The notes under the pieces are model-generated. The model saw only the letters and a list, made by a program, of their open reading frames with translations, was not told the DNA's origin and made no database searches. From positions 18,857 through 82,856 of the forward strand of contig JABHCC010000085.1 in the NCBI GenBank assembly GCA_018669475.1: a stretch of 64,000 nucleotides of DNA, read 5' to 3'. The stretch's first letter is position 1. Each line of letters begins with the position of its first letter. Positions 34,615-44,402 of the stretch are shown here, piece by piece. The position numbers were made by a program, and so were the translations under genes. This stretch comes from Bacteroidota bacterium. Its GTDB lineage: Bacteria; Bacteroidota; Bacteroidia; Bacteroidales; UBA12481.

Positions 34615-36963
34615 TTAGAAGTTTATTCTATACAAGAACATCGGCGTGAAAGATGACTGGTAATTATGTTTCACGGTTCCGCTTGCCACATCAAAATACT
34701 GACTGTAGATATTTTTGTGATTGGTGAGATTCTGGAAGTCAATTGCCCATTCCTGTGAGAATTTTTTCATCGACATTTTGAAACTTAATCTAAGGTCAGT
34801 CCTGAAATAAGGATCAGCACGTTGTTCATAAGCCGTTACAGGATCATAAACCGGATACCCCCATTGTTTTGATGCTTCAATATCAATAGAAGGAAATCTT
34901 TTTCCGCCTGCATAGACAGTTCTAAGATCAATTCCAATCAGGTTTTTTCCAATTTTAAGCTCGTAGCCTGTCAGAACATTGGTTATGAAATTTCCATTGA
35001 ATTGTGTATTTCTCCACGGTTCTTCCAGGGTTTTGTATTTCGATTGGTAAAGTGTTCCGGTTAAGAGAAAATAAAATCCGTCATTTAAATACCGTTCAAG
35101 AGTTAATTCCACACCATAATTCTTTCCAAGGCCTTCATTGACCAGATTGTCAACTCTATCCTGATGAAAGCTTGCCCCATAATTTGCCAAACTGAATGAA
35201 GAGGCTTCCGATTCAACAGGGATATCATACAAATACTGGTAGTAGGTTTCAATTTTTGTTCGGAAGTTCTCGCTGATCATCCAATTGTAATTCAGAGCAA
35301 ACTGATGGCTTTTTGTCATGCCCAGATTGGTATTTGTTGTTATTTTGCTTCCATCATCCTCATAGCTCTGAGTGAAGTAAACCAGCAATGGTTGGATCTG
35401 GCTGTGAAGTCCATAGCCCAGGCCGAAGGTGTGAACAGGATTAGGTTCCCATTTTAAGCTGACCCGGGGCTCGAAAGATTTGGATTTGTTGAGATCAAGA
35501 TACTGAAAATGGATTCCTCCTGTTGCAGTAATTTCATCTGAAATGAAATGGTTTATTTGTGCAAAGCCTTCGGTGAGAAGGAGCTGTTCAGAATTTGATT
35601 CAGTTAGTAATTTGTAATTGTCTTTTTCGATGGCTACACTGTCGAGATAATCTGCCTGTATGGCCAGCATCCTGATACCAGCTTCAGCATATGTCTTTTG
35701 GCTGAATCGATGTTTTAAGGTAGATTTAATCTGAGTGTTAATTTCCTGATTGTCTTCACCATAATAGATCCACATTTCATCAGTATCCAGGTTGATAGAA
35801 TCAATTTGAGTGTGAACCTGATGGCCGCTAAACCCGATCTGCGACCTTATACGGGTATTCTTGGAGAAGAAATAGGTGTGGTTTAATCCCAGAGTAGCCA
35901 TTTTTGAGCCATTCCGGGTGTTGAAACCTGCGGCATTATTATAGTTATTTTCGTTGTCATCCTGCTGTTCATAAAAAATCTCACTTAGGCCTCCTAATCC
36001 ATAGAGTTGAAAGCGTCCGGCATTCTCTGTTGGCAAATCAATTTTGAAAGATATATCCTGATAGTCAGGTACTGCTCCCCCCGCAATATCAAAACCTAAT
36101 TTATCTATTACTCCGAGAGTGCTGTATCTGTAATTCACCAGGTAGCTGGCTTGTCCGCCTTTTTTAAATGGTCCTTCTGTTCCCAGCTCAAAACCATTGA
36201 AGCCAACCTGAAACATTGTTTGTCTGTTTTGTTTGTTCCCGCTTCGCATCCGGAGGTCAAAAACACCTGAAATGGCATTGCCAAATTCTGCCGGGAAAGC
36301 ACCAGTGTAAAAATCACTTCTGGCCAGGAGGTTGTTGTTAAGCATACTTACGGGCCCACCCGTGCTTCCTGCTGCACCAAAATGGTTCGGATTGGGAATT
36401 GGTAAGCCATCAAGCCTCCAAAGCAATCCTGATGGTGCGTTTCCACGAATTACAATATCATTGCGTTGATCACCGGCCATCAGTACACCTGCATAATTTT
36501 GGGCCATGCGAGCCGGATCGCCAAGACTACCGGCATATTTCTCTGTCTGCTCCACAGAAAAAGATCGAACACTTACTGAGGCCATCTGGTTTAGCGGAGT
36601 ATCACGGCGGTTTCTGCCTGAGATAATAACTTCAGCCACTTCGGTAATATTTGCTTTGAGTTGAATGATCAATTGGGCATCCTTGCCTGCTTTAACCAAA
36701 ATATTGGGAATTGTTTGAGATTCATATCCAATGAAACTGATACTTATGCTGTGTCGTCCCGGAGCCAGATTATTCAATGTAAACTGTCCGTTTTCATCAC
36801 TGATTGATCCCTTGTTCGAATCAGATGAAATTATAACAACAGTGGCACCAGGTAAGGAGGTTTCCATTTCTTTATCCATAACCGTTCCGGTGATGTTTTG
36901 ACCGATGCTTCCCAGAGTTATGGTAAGCAGAATTGCGATTGTTAATGCGATTTGTTTTCTCAT
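34615..36963 (-). CDS. TonB-dependent outer-membrane receptor with carboxypeptidase-regulatory-like N-terminus
   Basis: A 782-residue outer-membrane receptor. After a signal peptide (1-22) comes a CarboxypepD_reg-like domain (about 23-110: ITGTVMDKEMETSLPGATV). A plug follows (about 125-240: IVIRGNAPSGLLWRLDGLPIPNPNHF), then a 22-strand-type barrel ending in the aromatic FLYRINF. It would bind and import a ligand using TonB energy. No SusD neighbour exists, and the plug lacks the long SusC N-terminal signature, so a siderophore, peptide or small glycan is as likely as an oligosaccharide. It lies 80 bases upstream of the propeller kinase gene, on the same strand. Confidence 0.9.
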   Translation of the reverse strand: MRKQIALTIAILLTITLGSIGQNITGTVMDKEMETSLPGATVVIISSDSNKGSISDENGQFTLNNLAPGRHSISISFIGYESQTIPNILVKAGKDAQLIIQLKANITEVAEVIISGRNRRDTPLNQMASVSVRSFSVEQTEKYAGSLGDPARMAQNYAGVLMAGDQRNDIVIRGNAPSGLLWRLDGLPIPNPNHFGAAGSTGGPVSMLNNNLLARSDFYTGAFPAEFGNAISGVFDLRMRSGNKQNRQTMFQVGFNGFELGTEGPFKKGGQASYLVNYRYSTLGVIDKLGFDIAGGAVPDYQDISFKIDLPTENAGRFQLYGLGGLSEIFYEQQDDNENNYNNAAGFNTRNGSKMATLGLNHTYFFSKNTRIRSQIGFSGHQVHTQIDSINLDTDEMWIYYGEDNQEINTQIKSTLKHRFSQKTYAEAGIRMLAIQADYLDSVAIEKDNYKLLTESNSEQLLLTEGFAQINHFISDEITATGGIHFQYLDLNKSKSFEPRVSLKWEPNPVHTFGLGYGLHSQIQPLLVYFTQSYEDDGSKITTNTNLGMTKSHQFALNYNWMISENFRTKIETYYQYLYDIPVESEASSFSLANYGASFHQDRVDNLVNEGLGKNYGVELTLERYLNDGFYFLLTGTLYQSKYKTLEEPWRNTQFNGNFITNVLTGYELKIGKNLIGIDLRTVYAGGKRFPSIDIEASKQWGYPVYDPVTAYEQRADPYFRTDLRLSFKMSMKKFSQEWAIDFQNLTNHKNIYSQYFDVASGTVKHNYQSSFTPMFLYRINF

Positions 36964-37071
36964 GTTTATTTTCTGTTTAGGGCAAATCTAAACTGTGAAA
37001 ATGACATGAAAAAGTTTATGTGACCTTCAGGAAAGAATTGGGATATTCAGGAATGAATTGGTACTATTGGG

Positions 37072-37929
37072 CTAAAACGGGGATAATTGGGAAACCTCAA
37101 ATTGTCGACTAACTGGCACCTGAGTGTCAAGGTTTTTGAGATCAAGCAAGTAACCTCTGGCATTCCCTGATATATTTTCAAGGAGTTGTTTATTGATTAT
37201 GTACGACTGATGGCATCTGACGAATTGTGCTTGATCAGAGAGCTGCTCCTCAAAGGCTTTTAATGAACCACGTAGAACTTCTCTTTTAGTGCTTTCTCCT
37301 GATCGGTGAAAAACGGCCACATAATTACCCTCACTCTTTATACAAATCAGCCCAGATGATTGAAGGAGTATTGTGTCAGTTTTTCCTTCACCATATAGTT
37401 GAATCTCTACATTGTTAATTGTGTGAGGACCTTCTGTCATCTTACCTGAAATGCTTTCTGCCCTGGTAGAATACCGGATGAAATAGATACGTTCAAACCA
37501 AAATAGTAATATTATCACTGGAAATATTCCGACTGATAGGGTTACACCAAGAAAATAGAGTAAACTCCTGGTTTCTTCTGCATGAAAAGTAGCATATCGG
37601 TAGAAAAGCCAATTGGCAATGGCAATGATGCTGATATTCCAAACACTTGTCAGCAAGGCACTTCCAATAGTGTATTTGTCTGACTCAAATTGTGTCTTGA
37701 AAAGGATAGCAAGCAGAGCAAAGTTCATAATCATCACAATAGCTGTGATTAGCCCGTATCCGGCAGAGGTCAGCCAAAGATGTGATTCTGAATCCTGGCT
37801 TGGAAACGGTCTGAAAATAACCAGGAAGCTAAAAATAAAAATGCCAAATAGAATTGAAATCAGAGAATTCTGACCAAGTCGGTTCCCGATCGGGAAAGGA
37901 CGTTGCAACCATTTAAGTAATCCGGTCAT
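37072..37929 (-). CDS. Membrane-bound LytTR transcriptional regulator
   Basis: About 285 residues from the ATG at 37929. The frame stays open to 38250, but that extension lies opposite the Gfo/Idh coding region. Four hydrophobic segments (about 25-165) are followed by a C-terminal LytTR DNA-binding domain (about 190-285), with the landmark ICIKSEGNYVAVF and the FVRCHQSYIIN signature. Such proteins skip phosphorelay and sense directly through their membrane part. It is co-directional with the TonB receptor and the propeller kinase, and divergent from the Gfo/Idh gene across 88 bases; these are its possible targets. Confidence 0.87.
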   Translation of the reverse strand: MTGLLKWLQRPFPIGNRLGQNSLISILFGIFIFSFLVIFRPFPSQDSESHLWLTSAGYGLITAIVMIMNFALLAILFKTQFESDKYTIGSALLTSVWNISIIAIANWLFYRYATFHAEETRSLLYFLGVTLSVGIFPVIILLFWFERIYFIRYSTRAESISGKMTEGPHTINNVEIQLYGEGKTDTILLQSSGLICIKSEGNYVAVFHRSGESTKREVLRGSLKAFEEQLSDQAQFVRCHQSYIINKQLLENISGNARGYLLDLKNLDTQVPVSRQFEVSQLSPF

Positions 37930-38017
37930 ATCCACAAAGATATTATTAATTTTCCCTTCATTATAACAGAAAGAGATCGGCTGCTTAACTTTATTACCTT
38001 TGAAAAAACTAATCCCC

Positions 38018-39283
38018 ATGCAAAGAAGAAATTTCCTTAAATCAACAGCTGCAGTATCCACCTTTACTATTGTGCAGCCTTCAATAGCCTTTGGTTCAAA
38101 AATTAATTCAGCAATTAAAATTGGTATAATTGGTTGTGGCAACAGGGGGAGTAGTGTAATAGCTTCGATGTCGCGACACACAAATATCCATATCGCAGCA
38201 ATGGCCGATCTTTTCAGTGATAAACTTGATATTGCCAGACCGAGGCTCAATAAGTTAAATACCGATAAGGGATTAGCAAAAATTTCTCAGTCAAAAATTT
38301 ATTCCGGAAAAAATGCCTACCTCGAACTGATTAATGATCCCGATCTCGATGCTGTTTTAATCTCATCACCAGCATACACCCATCCTGAATTTTTATCTGA
38401 AGCAATAAAAGCCGGTAAGCATGCATATTGTGAAAAACCTATGGCTGTTGATGCAGCGGGATGCAGTCGGATTGTAAGACTGGGGCAGGAGATTGATGGT
38501 AAACTCAGTGTGGTAATTGGATTCCAGATCAGACACGCTTCACCCTATATGGAAATGGTTAAAAGAGTGAAACGGGGAGATATTGGCAAAGTCATTAATG
38601 CCCAGTTGTACTATTTCTCATCCGGAACCCCCGTACGGCCATATCCTCAGGCTTCATGGGATGAGCAGCGAATAAGGAATCAATATAAATTCAGGGCTTT
38701 ATCCGGAGGAATATTACTTGATCAGGGAATTCATATGCTGGATGTATGTAATTGGACACTCGGAGCACATCCTATTGATGCCATCGGAAGAGGGGGAAGA
38801 AATGAAGCACCTGATTTTGGGGATGGATGGAATAATTTCCAGGTGATATATCAGTATCCTGATGATATAAGTGTGAGCTTGCATTCCACACAGTTTGGCC
38901 CTCATTTTGGCGATGTGTGTGCCCGATTTACCGGAACCAAAGGAATAGCCGAGGCACATTATACTAGAGGAGTTTTTATCACCGGTGATAATGCCTGGGA
39001 TTCAGGTATGCTGCGTGATAATCGTAAGCCAATAACTCCGGAGCAACGCTCATCAGGTGTATTTCCATCTGCCCTTCATGATGCCGATGCTAATAAGGAA
39101 AAGGCCTTCATCAATAGTATTGAAAGCGGAAATTTCCTAAACGAAACCCAATCAGGAGCTAACTCAACATTGTCGGCAATTCTGGGAAGAGAAGCCGCAA
39201 CAAAAGGCGAACAGTACACCTGGGATGAAATGAAATTTGAGAATAAAAAAATCCCGCATGACCTGAAAAATGTAGGATGGTAA
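38018..39283 (+). CDS. Exported Gfo/Idh/MocA family oxidoreductase (second copy)
   Basis: About 421 residues from the ATG at 38018. It starts MQRRNFLKSTAAVS, a twin-arginine-like export signal, followed by IKIGIIGCGNRGSSV (NAD(P) binding), HAYCEKPMAV (EKP motif) and GGILLDQGIHMLDVCNW (the C-terminal sugar-binding domain). It is shorter than, and only distantly like, the Gfo/Idh protein at 23061, so the two are paralogues of different subfamilies rather than a recent duplication. It presumably acts on a sugar or sugar acid in the periplasm. It converges on a LytTR regulator 9 bases away. Confidence 0.9.
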   Translation: MQRRNFLKSTAAVSTFTIVQPSIAFGSKINSAIKIGIIGCGNRGSSVIASMSRHTNIHIAAMADLFSDKLDIARPRLNKLNTDKGLAKISQSKIYSGKNAYLELINDPDLDAVLISSPAYTHPEFLSEAIKAGKHAYCEKPMAVDAAGCSRIVRLGQEIDGKLSVVIGFQIRHASPYMEMVKRVKRGDIGKVINAQLYYFSSGTPVRPYPQASWDEQRIRNQYKFRALSGGILLDQGIHMLDVCNWTLGAHPIDAIGRGGRNEAPDFGDGWNNFQVIYQYPDDISVSLHSTQFGPHFGDVCARFTGTKGIAEAHYTRGVFITGDNAWDSGMLRDNRKPITPEQRSSGVFPSALHDADANKEKAFINSIESGNFLNETQSGANSTLSAILGREAATKGEQYTWDEMKFENKKIPHDLKNVGW

Positions 39284-39292
39284 TTTTCCTCC

Positions 39293-40042
39293 TTAACGTT
39301 CCATAAGCCGCAGCTGTACTTCCTCTTTTCGCGATCGGGAAACCGGAACCATGCTGTTGTCAGACATTTGCAGGTATCCCCCGTCGCGACGTACAAAAGC
39401 AAGCACTTCTGAAAGGTTAACCAGATGAGACTGATGAACCCTGATGAACCCCATGGGTGTCAGGGCTTTTTCGTATTCTTTCAGGGTTTTACAAATAATG
39501 AGTTTTTTACCTCCTTTAAGATAAAACTCAGTATAACTGCGATCACTCTGGCAATGAATGATGTTTTTTACCGGTACAAATTCTACTTTGTCTTCAGTAG
39601 GCAGAGGCAGACGCTTTTCGGCAAAGGTCAGCTGCTGATTTGACACCAGATTTTTCAATAATATGTTTTCTTCAGCAAGATTGATTTTCATCTGTACTTT
39701 CTCCACCGCCTGCCTGAGTTCAGATATGTCAATTGGTTTGAGAAGAAAATCAACAGCATTGAAACGAAAAGCCTGGAAAGCATATTGATCGTATGCTGTA
39801 ATGAAAATGATTTCGAAGTCAACCTTATCAAGCTGAGCCAGCAAATCAAAGGCATCGCCACCTGGCATTCGAACATCAAGGAAAATCAGATCGGGTAGGA
39901 GAGACTGAATGCGCTCCTGGGCTGAAAAAATCTCAGCAGCCTCCCCAATGACCTCAATCTCAGGGCAATGCTTCTTAAGCAAAGCCTTAAGATTCTCCCG
40001 GTTCGATTGTTCATCGTCTACAATGAGTGCCCTGATTGTCAT
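39293..40042 (-). CDS. LytTR-type response regulator (partner of the thioredoxin-like kinase)
   Basis: A 249-residue protein: receiver domain (1-125) with VDDEQ, the phospho-acceptor in LIFLDVRMPGGD and LLKPI, then a LytTR domain (about 150-249) with VKNIIHCQSDRSYTEFYL and GFIRVHQSHLVNL. The gene starts 2 bases after the stop of the kinase gene (40045), so the two are certainly co-transcribed. Target genes are unknown. It has full-length domains and no odd features. Confidence 0.93.
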   Translation of the reverse strand: MTIRALIVDDEQSNRENLKALLKKHCPEIEVIGEAAEIFSAQERIQSLLPDLIFLDVRMPGGDAFDLLAQLDKVDFEIIFITAYDQYAFQAFRFNAVDFLLKPIDISELRQAVEKVQMKINLAEENILLKNLVSNQQLTFAEKRLPLPTEDKVEFVPVKNIIHCQSDRSYTEFYLKGGKKLIICKTLKEYEKALTPMGFIRVHQSHLVNLSEVLAFVRRDGGYLQMSDNSMVPVSRSRKEEVQLRLMER

Positions 40043-40044
40043 TC

Positions 40045-43000
40045 TTATTCCATTGGCAGAACAAATTGAACAGTAGTGCCTTGCTTGTTCGGGTTTTCGA
40101 TAATATCTACTTTAATTCTTCCTTCGAAACTCTGATTCAATAAATCTACACGCTGACGGGTCAGCTTCCATCCTTGTCCGAGTCCGTTCGATTCTAAATG
40201 TCGTGATTTTTTTAATCCTATCCCATTATCACTTACCTGTACAATCAAATTTTCCTTGTCTCCGGTGAAAGAGATGTCAATTTCTCCTTTATTTTGCAAT
40301 CCGGCTATCCCATGTATCAGAGCATTTTCCACATGCGGTTGTATCATCAGTGGAGGGATCTCGATAGCATCTGTATCAAGTTTCGGATCGATATTCATCC
40401 GGCAGGTAAATACTTGTCTTAAACCCTCGAGTTGAAGATAGGTTTGTAAAGTTTCAATCTCTTCGGATAAGCTAATCCGTTTCTGTGTGGAATGTTCTAA
40501 TATCCTTCGGATGAGTTTTGCGAATTTGGCGAGATAGGTATTGGCTTTGTCAATTTCATTGTGATTGATCAAGTTTTGGATGCTCGTGAGGGCATTGAAT
40601 AAAAAATGTGGATTCATTCTCGAGCGAACAGCATCGAGCTCTAATTCTGCCATTTTACGTTTGAGTACCTGACGGGCTTCACGGCGGATATTTCTTCGTC
40701 GTATCACGAGAAAAATGAACATGGCGATAAATACCACAGCGGTGAGTATGGCCCAGAATAACCTGGTGTTTATTGTTTTTGGCGGCTCAGGGGCTTGCTC
40801 CATTTGTGGCCATGAAAGAAGATTCGTTGGTGTGATATTATTATTAGGATACCGATAATAATGAGCAATTTGTAAATCCCGGTCAATGTCAAGCCTCAAG
40901 TCGGTTCTGCCGGCAAAGTGTTCAACAATTCTGTCAACGGATTCCTGATCAGTAACATAAATTCTGTTTTGCGTCTTGAGTGAATCCAGAATGTTTTGTG
41001 ATATTGCTTCCTCCCCTGTATAGAACAATATGCTAACAAGGCCTTCCTGAAGTTTGTCTTCCGCTTTTCGGCTGGCTTCCATCAGCTTAGTGTATAATTC
41101 CTGCTCTTTAACATTGACCAAATCATTTTGTAGCTGAGTAAAACGATTTGTGAAGACCGGGGGTTTTGTGAACGGACCCAGGTGAATAACTTTTCCCCGA
41201 AAATCTTCAATTTGATGAACCTTGTTATTTACATCCTTGAAACTGAGATTGAGAACTTTTTGTCCGGGCAGTATTTTTGCATATCGCTGCCATTTTTCCT
41301 CCAGGTAATTACCATATTCTGAACCCCGATAATGGGTGATGAAGTAGCGATAGTACTTTTCAGCCACTGATGAGTAGAAAAGGTTCATCCTGGCATCGGT
41401 GAGTGTGGCTAAGACGTAATACTTGTCCCAACCTTTTAATATGGCCCCAACTGTTTCAAGCATGTAGCTAAAATAATAATCTCCAACACCAACACCTTGG
41501 TTAGTTGCAGTAAATGCAGTTACAATTCTGGTTATAAAGCGCTTATATGAGGCAGATTTATAGCCATTAAAATTATTCAGATACTTATAAAATGAGTTCA
41601 AACTGTCGGCCGGATTGAAATCTATTGAGTTGATATTTGGCCCCATTATCTCATTTAAGCGGTATTCAAGCTCCTCATATTGCGATTCAAGCTCAAACCA
41701 CTCCCTGAATTCTGCGCAATAGAGATTTTTCTCTTGCTCATACCTTTTTTGCGCCTGGGCCAATTCTTGAAGTGTTATATTTGGATGGAGGTTGGAATAG
41801 CCAAGTATGTAAGAATTTAACAGGGCTTGTTCTTGCCATGTTGATCCAAAAAATCCAATATCCTGTCCGAACCGCCTAAGATCAAGAGAAAACTTAACTG
41901 TATCGCCCGGTCTGACAAATATCCTTATTTGCCTTGGATCGCTTTCATATGATTGATATAATTTGTAATCCTCAGGAAAATAAACTGTGATCACATCCGG
42001 ACCCGCAGGGAGATCTCCTGAAAAACTAAGAGACTGGCCGGTTTCATCAATATCAAATACCCGTATGTCAGATTTCAAGCCTGATGATGGAAATTTAACT
42101 ACCACCTTACAGGAGTCACAGCCCCGAATGTCACCAATAATCAGAGCCGGTTTATTGACTGTTGAGAGATTTTTGATTTTATGTATACTGGTTTTCCCGG
42201 TGAAGCGGATTTTGCGTGGTTCAATGTTATAGTAGGGGACATTGAACCAATAGTTTATGTTCCAGATTTCAGAAAACATTTTTATTCGGTCGATCCCATC
42301 GTAGTTGAAAGAATCCACACAGTGGTTTTGCTGATCCCAAAACAGTTGACCATCCTGATCCAATAAGAATGATTCTTTTGAATCCGGATTTTTTGGCCGG
42401 GTAAGATGGAAATCAGTAATAAGCTCAAAGGGTTTTTCATTACCACCTGTAGGAGTGGTCCATTTCATGTTTGAAACCAGCTCTAAGTCACTTATGCTCC
42501 AGGGATAACTTTTCAAAGGCTCACCAGAATTCAGGGCATGCAAGTTGGGAAAAACATCATTGATCAGTTTGGTATAATACTCCTCACTTATCCGGGTAGT
42601 TATGTAACCATATGATAATCGTGATTTAAGAGCATTCCGCTTACGTTTATGAATGCTCATCGCCACTTCATCCCTGAATTCCTGAATACCATCTATTTTC
42701 AAAACCTTCCCCCAGGCATCCATCTCAAACCTGATCTTCCTCCCCTGATCAGCTAAGTTTACCAGGGTATTGGCAGTTGAATCGAAAGAGGTAACAAAAC
42801 GATCCATCTTGTTTTCAAAGCCCTCTAAAAAGCTCGTTTTTTCGAACGATGATGTAAGCTCAAGCTGCATGTCGTATTTATTTCTTCCCAGCTTCAGTAC
42901 TTCAAATTCCAGAATTTTAATGTCTTGCCGCTGTACCACTTTTCCCCTTGTGGTATCGTTAACCTCAAAGCGATGTTCATACTGAATAATCTGACCCTTA

Positions 43001-43098
43001 TCAAAAAGGTATTTCAAGTCTGATTTCTGTGCGGTCACAGATGAACTGATGAAGAAAAAAATAATTAGCCTAAGCAGAAAAAGACTTGAACGGTGCAT
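40045..43098 (-). CDS. LytS-family histidine kinase with a TlpA/thioredoxin-like extracytoplasmic domain
   Basis: A 1017-residue protein. The signal peptide (1-23, ending SSVTAQ) precedes a large periplasmic region. Residues about 28-250 resemble DUF6263-type 'F.kGq.iqYe' sandwiches. Residues about 385-600 look like the N-terminal part of Bacteroidota TlpA proteins (IRIFVRPGDTVKFSLDL, then a helical stretch). Residues about 605-755 look like a thioredoxin fold (KILPGQKVLNLSFKDVNN, then KVHQIEDFRGKVIHLGPF), but GPFTKPPVF stands where WCxxC would be, so it is redox-dead. One membrane segment (780-799) leads to the LytS kinase, with His831 in NPHFLFN. The partner regulator is the next gene. Confidence 0.85.
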   Translation of the reverse strand: MHRSSLFLLRLIIFFFISSSVTAQKSDLKYLFDKGQIIQYEHRFEVNDTTRGKVVQRQDIKILEFEVLKLGRNKYDMQLELTSSFEKTSFLEGFENKMDRFVTSFDSTANTLVNLADQGRKIRFEMDAWGKVLKIDGIQEFRDEVAMSIHKRKRNALKSRLSYGYITTRISEEYYTKLINDVFPNLHALNSGEPLKSYPWSISDLELVSNMKWTTPTGGNEKPFELITDFHLTRPKNPDSKESFLLDQDGQLFWDQQNHCVDSFNYDGIDRIKMFSEIWNINYWFNVPYYNIEPRKIRFTGKTSIHKIKNLSTVNKPALIIGDIRGCDSCKVVVKFPSSGLKSDIRVFDIDETGQSLSFSGDLPAGPDVITVYFPEDYKLYQSYESDPRQIRIFVRPGDTVKFSLDLRRFGQDIGFFGSTWQEQALLNSYILGYSNLHPNITLQELAQAQKRYEQEKNLYCAEFREWFELESQYEELEYRLNEIMGPNINSIDFNPADSLNSFYKYLNNFNGYKSASYKRFITRIVTAFTATNQGVGVGDYYFSYMLETVGAILKGWDKYYVLATLTDARMNLFYSSVAEKYYRYFITHYRGSEYGNYLEEKWQRYAKILPGQKVLNLSFKDVNNKVHQIEDFRGKVIHLGPFTKPPVFTNRFTQLQNDLVNVKEQELYTKLMEASRKAEDKLQEGLVSILFYTGEEAISQNILDSLKTQNRIYVTDQESVDRIVEHFAGRTDLRLDIDRDLQIAHYYRYPNNNITPTNLLSWPQMEQAPEPPKTINTRLFWAILTAVVFIAMFIFLVIRRRNIRREARQVLKRKMAELELDAVRSRMNPHFLFNALTSIQNLINHNEIDKANTYLAKFAKLIRRILEHSTQKRISLSEEIETLQTYLQLEGLRQVFTCRMNIDPKLDTDAIEIPPLMIQPHVENALIHGIAGLQNKGEIDISFTGDKENLIVQVSDNGIGLKKSRHLESNGLGQGWKLTRQRVDLLNQSFEGRIKVDIIENPNKQGTTVQFVLPME

Positions 43099-43255
43099 AT
43101 TTGTGGTGTTTAATTATGAATAAAAATATTATTCTCCCGGATGGTATACAAGAGGCATTTAACACCTGACCGTTTTGGCAAAACATTTGGTAAGTAAACG
43201 AAGAGATGCAATAGTAAGTATTTTGTTAAATTCGCAATATAACTTACATACCGCT

Positions 43256-44371
43256 ATGACTTCAAAAGAACGCCTATTACTAGCTCTGAACCGTGAAAAA
43301 CCTGATCGTTTGCCTGCTTCACTCCATCAATGGCAGGGCTATCATCTCGATACTTTTATGGGAGGGATTACTGATTTGGAAGCTTTTAAGGCCGTCGGAC
43401 TTGATGCCCAGATCCAGTATTTTGAGGAAATGGCCCAGTTTTGGTTGGTGGATGCTGATTTTACCCGTTTCAATAACAAAAACTGGAAAGATATTCCAAC
43501 AGTAATTAGTAATAATCCTGACAAGCGTTTGGTTCATCATACAGTTGAAACGCCCGAAGGGAACCTGACTTATAAAACTGCGGGTGACAGAAAGACCACC
43601 TGGATCAATGAGTATATTATAAAAAATGATGAGGATATCCATTTGATTGACAAGTACATGCCAGTTCCGACATTGAGCCTTGATCCAATTAAGAAGCGAT
43701 ATGATGAGGTGGGCGACGATGGTATTCTGAGAGGATTTGTATGGGGCGATCAGGCAGGCTGCTGGCAACATGCTGCCTGTATGTTTGACATTACTGAACT
43801 TATTATTGCAACTTTCGAAAAGCCCGATTGGGTTCATGAATTGCTGAAAATTCTGATGAGAAAGAAGCTGCAATTCATTGAATCAATGAAGGGTGCAAAA
43901 TTTGATCTGGTTGAGACAGGTGGTGGATCATCATCATCTACTCTTATTTCACCCGATCTTCATCGCGAGTTCTGCCTGCCCTATGACAGAGAAATGCACG
44001 ATGCCTTACATGCTGTGGGACAAAAAATTACCTACCATACTTGCGGAGGCACATTCGGTATTGAGGATATGATTGTTGACAACCACTGTGATGCATCTGA
44101 AACCATGGCTCCACCGAGCGTAGGCGGCAATCAGGAACCATGGGTTTTTAAAGAAAAAATTGGTAATCGTATTGCTCTGATAGGCGGAATAGATCAGTTC
44201 AATATACTTACAGAAGGTCCCGAAGAAAAAATAAGAACAAAGGTTCATGAGCTATTCGAAAAAGTAGGCTACGAAGGAGGATTTATCTGCTCAGCCTCTG
44301 ATCACTTCTTCGAAACCCCGGTGAAGTACCTGAAGGCTTTTGCCGAGGCAGCGAAGGAGTGCAGGTACTAG
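43256..44371 (+). CDS. Uroporphyrinogen decarboxylase (URO-D)-fold protein
   Basis: About 371 residues from the ATG at 43256 (the frame opens at 43175, but MTSKERLLLALNREKPDRLP is the family start). The C-terminal part shows ITYHTCGGTFGIEDMIVDNHCD and NRIALIGGIDQFNIL, as in URO-D/methyltransferase (MtaA/CmuA-like) proteins; the H-x-C element may bind zinc. The isolated gene is not next to any haem genes, so it is more likely a corrinoid-type or other decarboxylase/methyltransferase than HemE. Its 3' spacer begins the GTGACGCC repeat tract. The upstream 157 bases contain nothing else I recognise. Confidence 0.75.
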   Translation: MTSKERLLLALNREKPDRLPASLHQWQGYHLDTFMGGITDLEAFKAVGLDAQIQYFEEMAQFWLVDADFTRFNNKNWKDIPTVISNNPDKRLVHHTVETPEGNLTYKTAGDRKTTWINEYIIKNDEDIHLIDKYMPVPTLSLDPIKKRYDEVGDDGILRGFVWGDQAGCWQHAACMFDITELIIATFEKPDWVHELLKILMRKKLQFIESMKGAKFDLVETGGGSSSSTLISPDLHREFCLPYDREMHDALHAVGQKITYHTCGGTFGIEDMIVDNHCDASETMAPPSVGGNQEPWVFKEKIGNRIALIGGIDQFNILTEGPEEKIRTKVHELFEKVGYEGGFICSASDHFFETPVKYLKAFAEAAKECRY

Positions 44372-44402
44372 CGGGAGTAGGGAGTAGGGAATCGAGGAAA
44401 AG

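Noticed and set aside
37930..38250. Extended LytTR protein of 392 residues
   Set aside because: The extra N-terminal part lies opposite the start of the Gfo/Idh coding region and has no family resemblance; Met at 37929 gives a normal protein.
43256..44371. HemE (uroporphyrinogen decarboxylase) of haem synthesis
   Set aside because: The fold is present, but the HCG/zinc-like element and the isolated context point to the broader URO-D/methyltransferase family.
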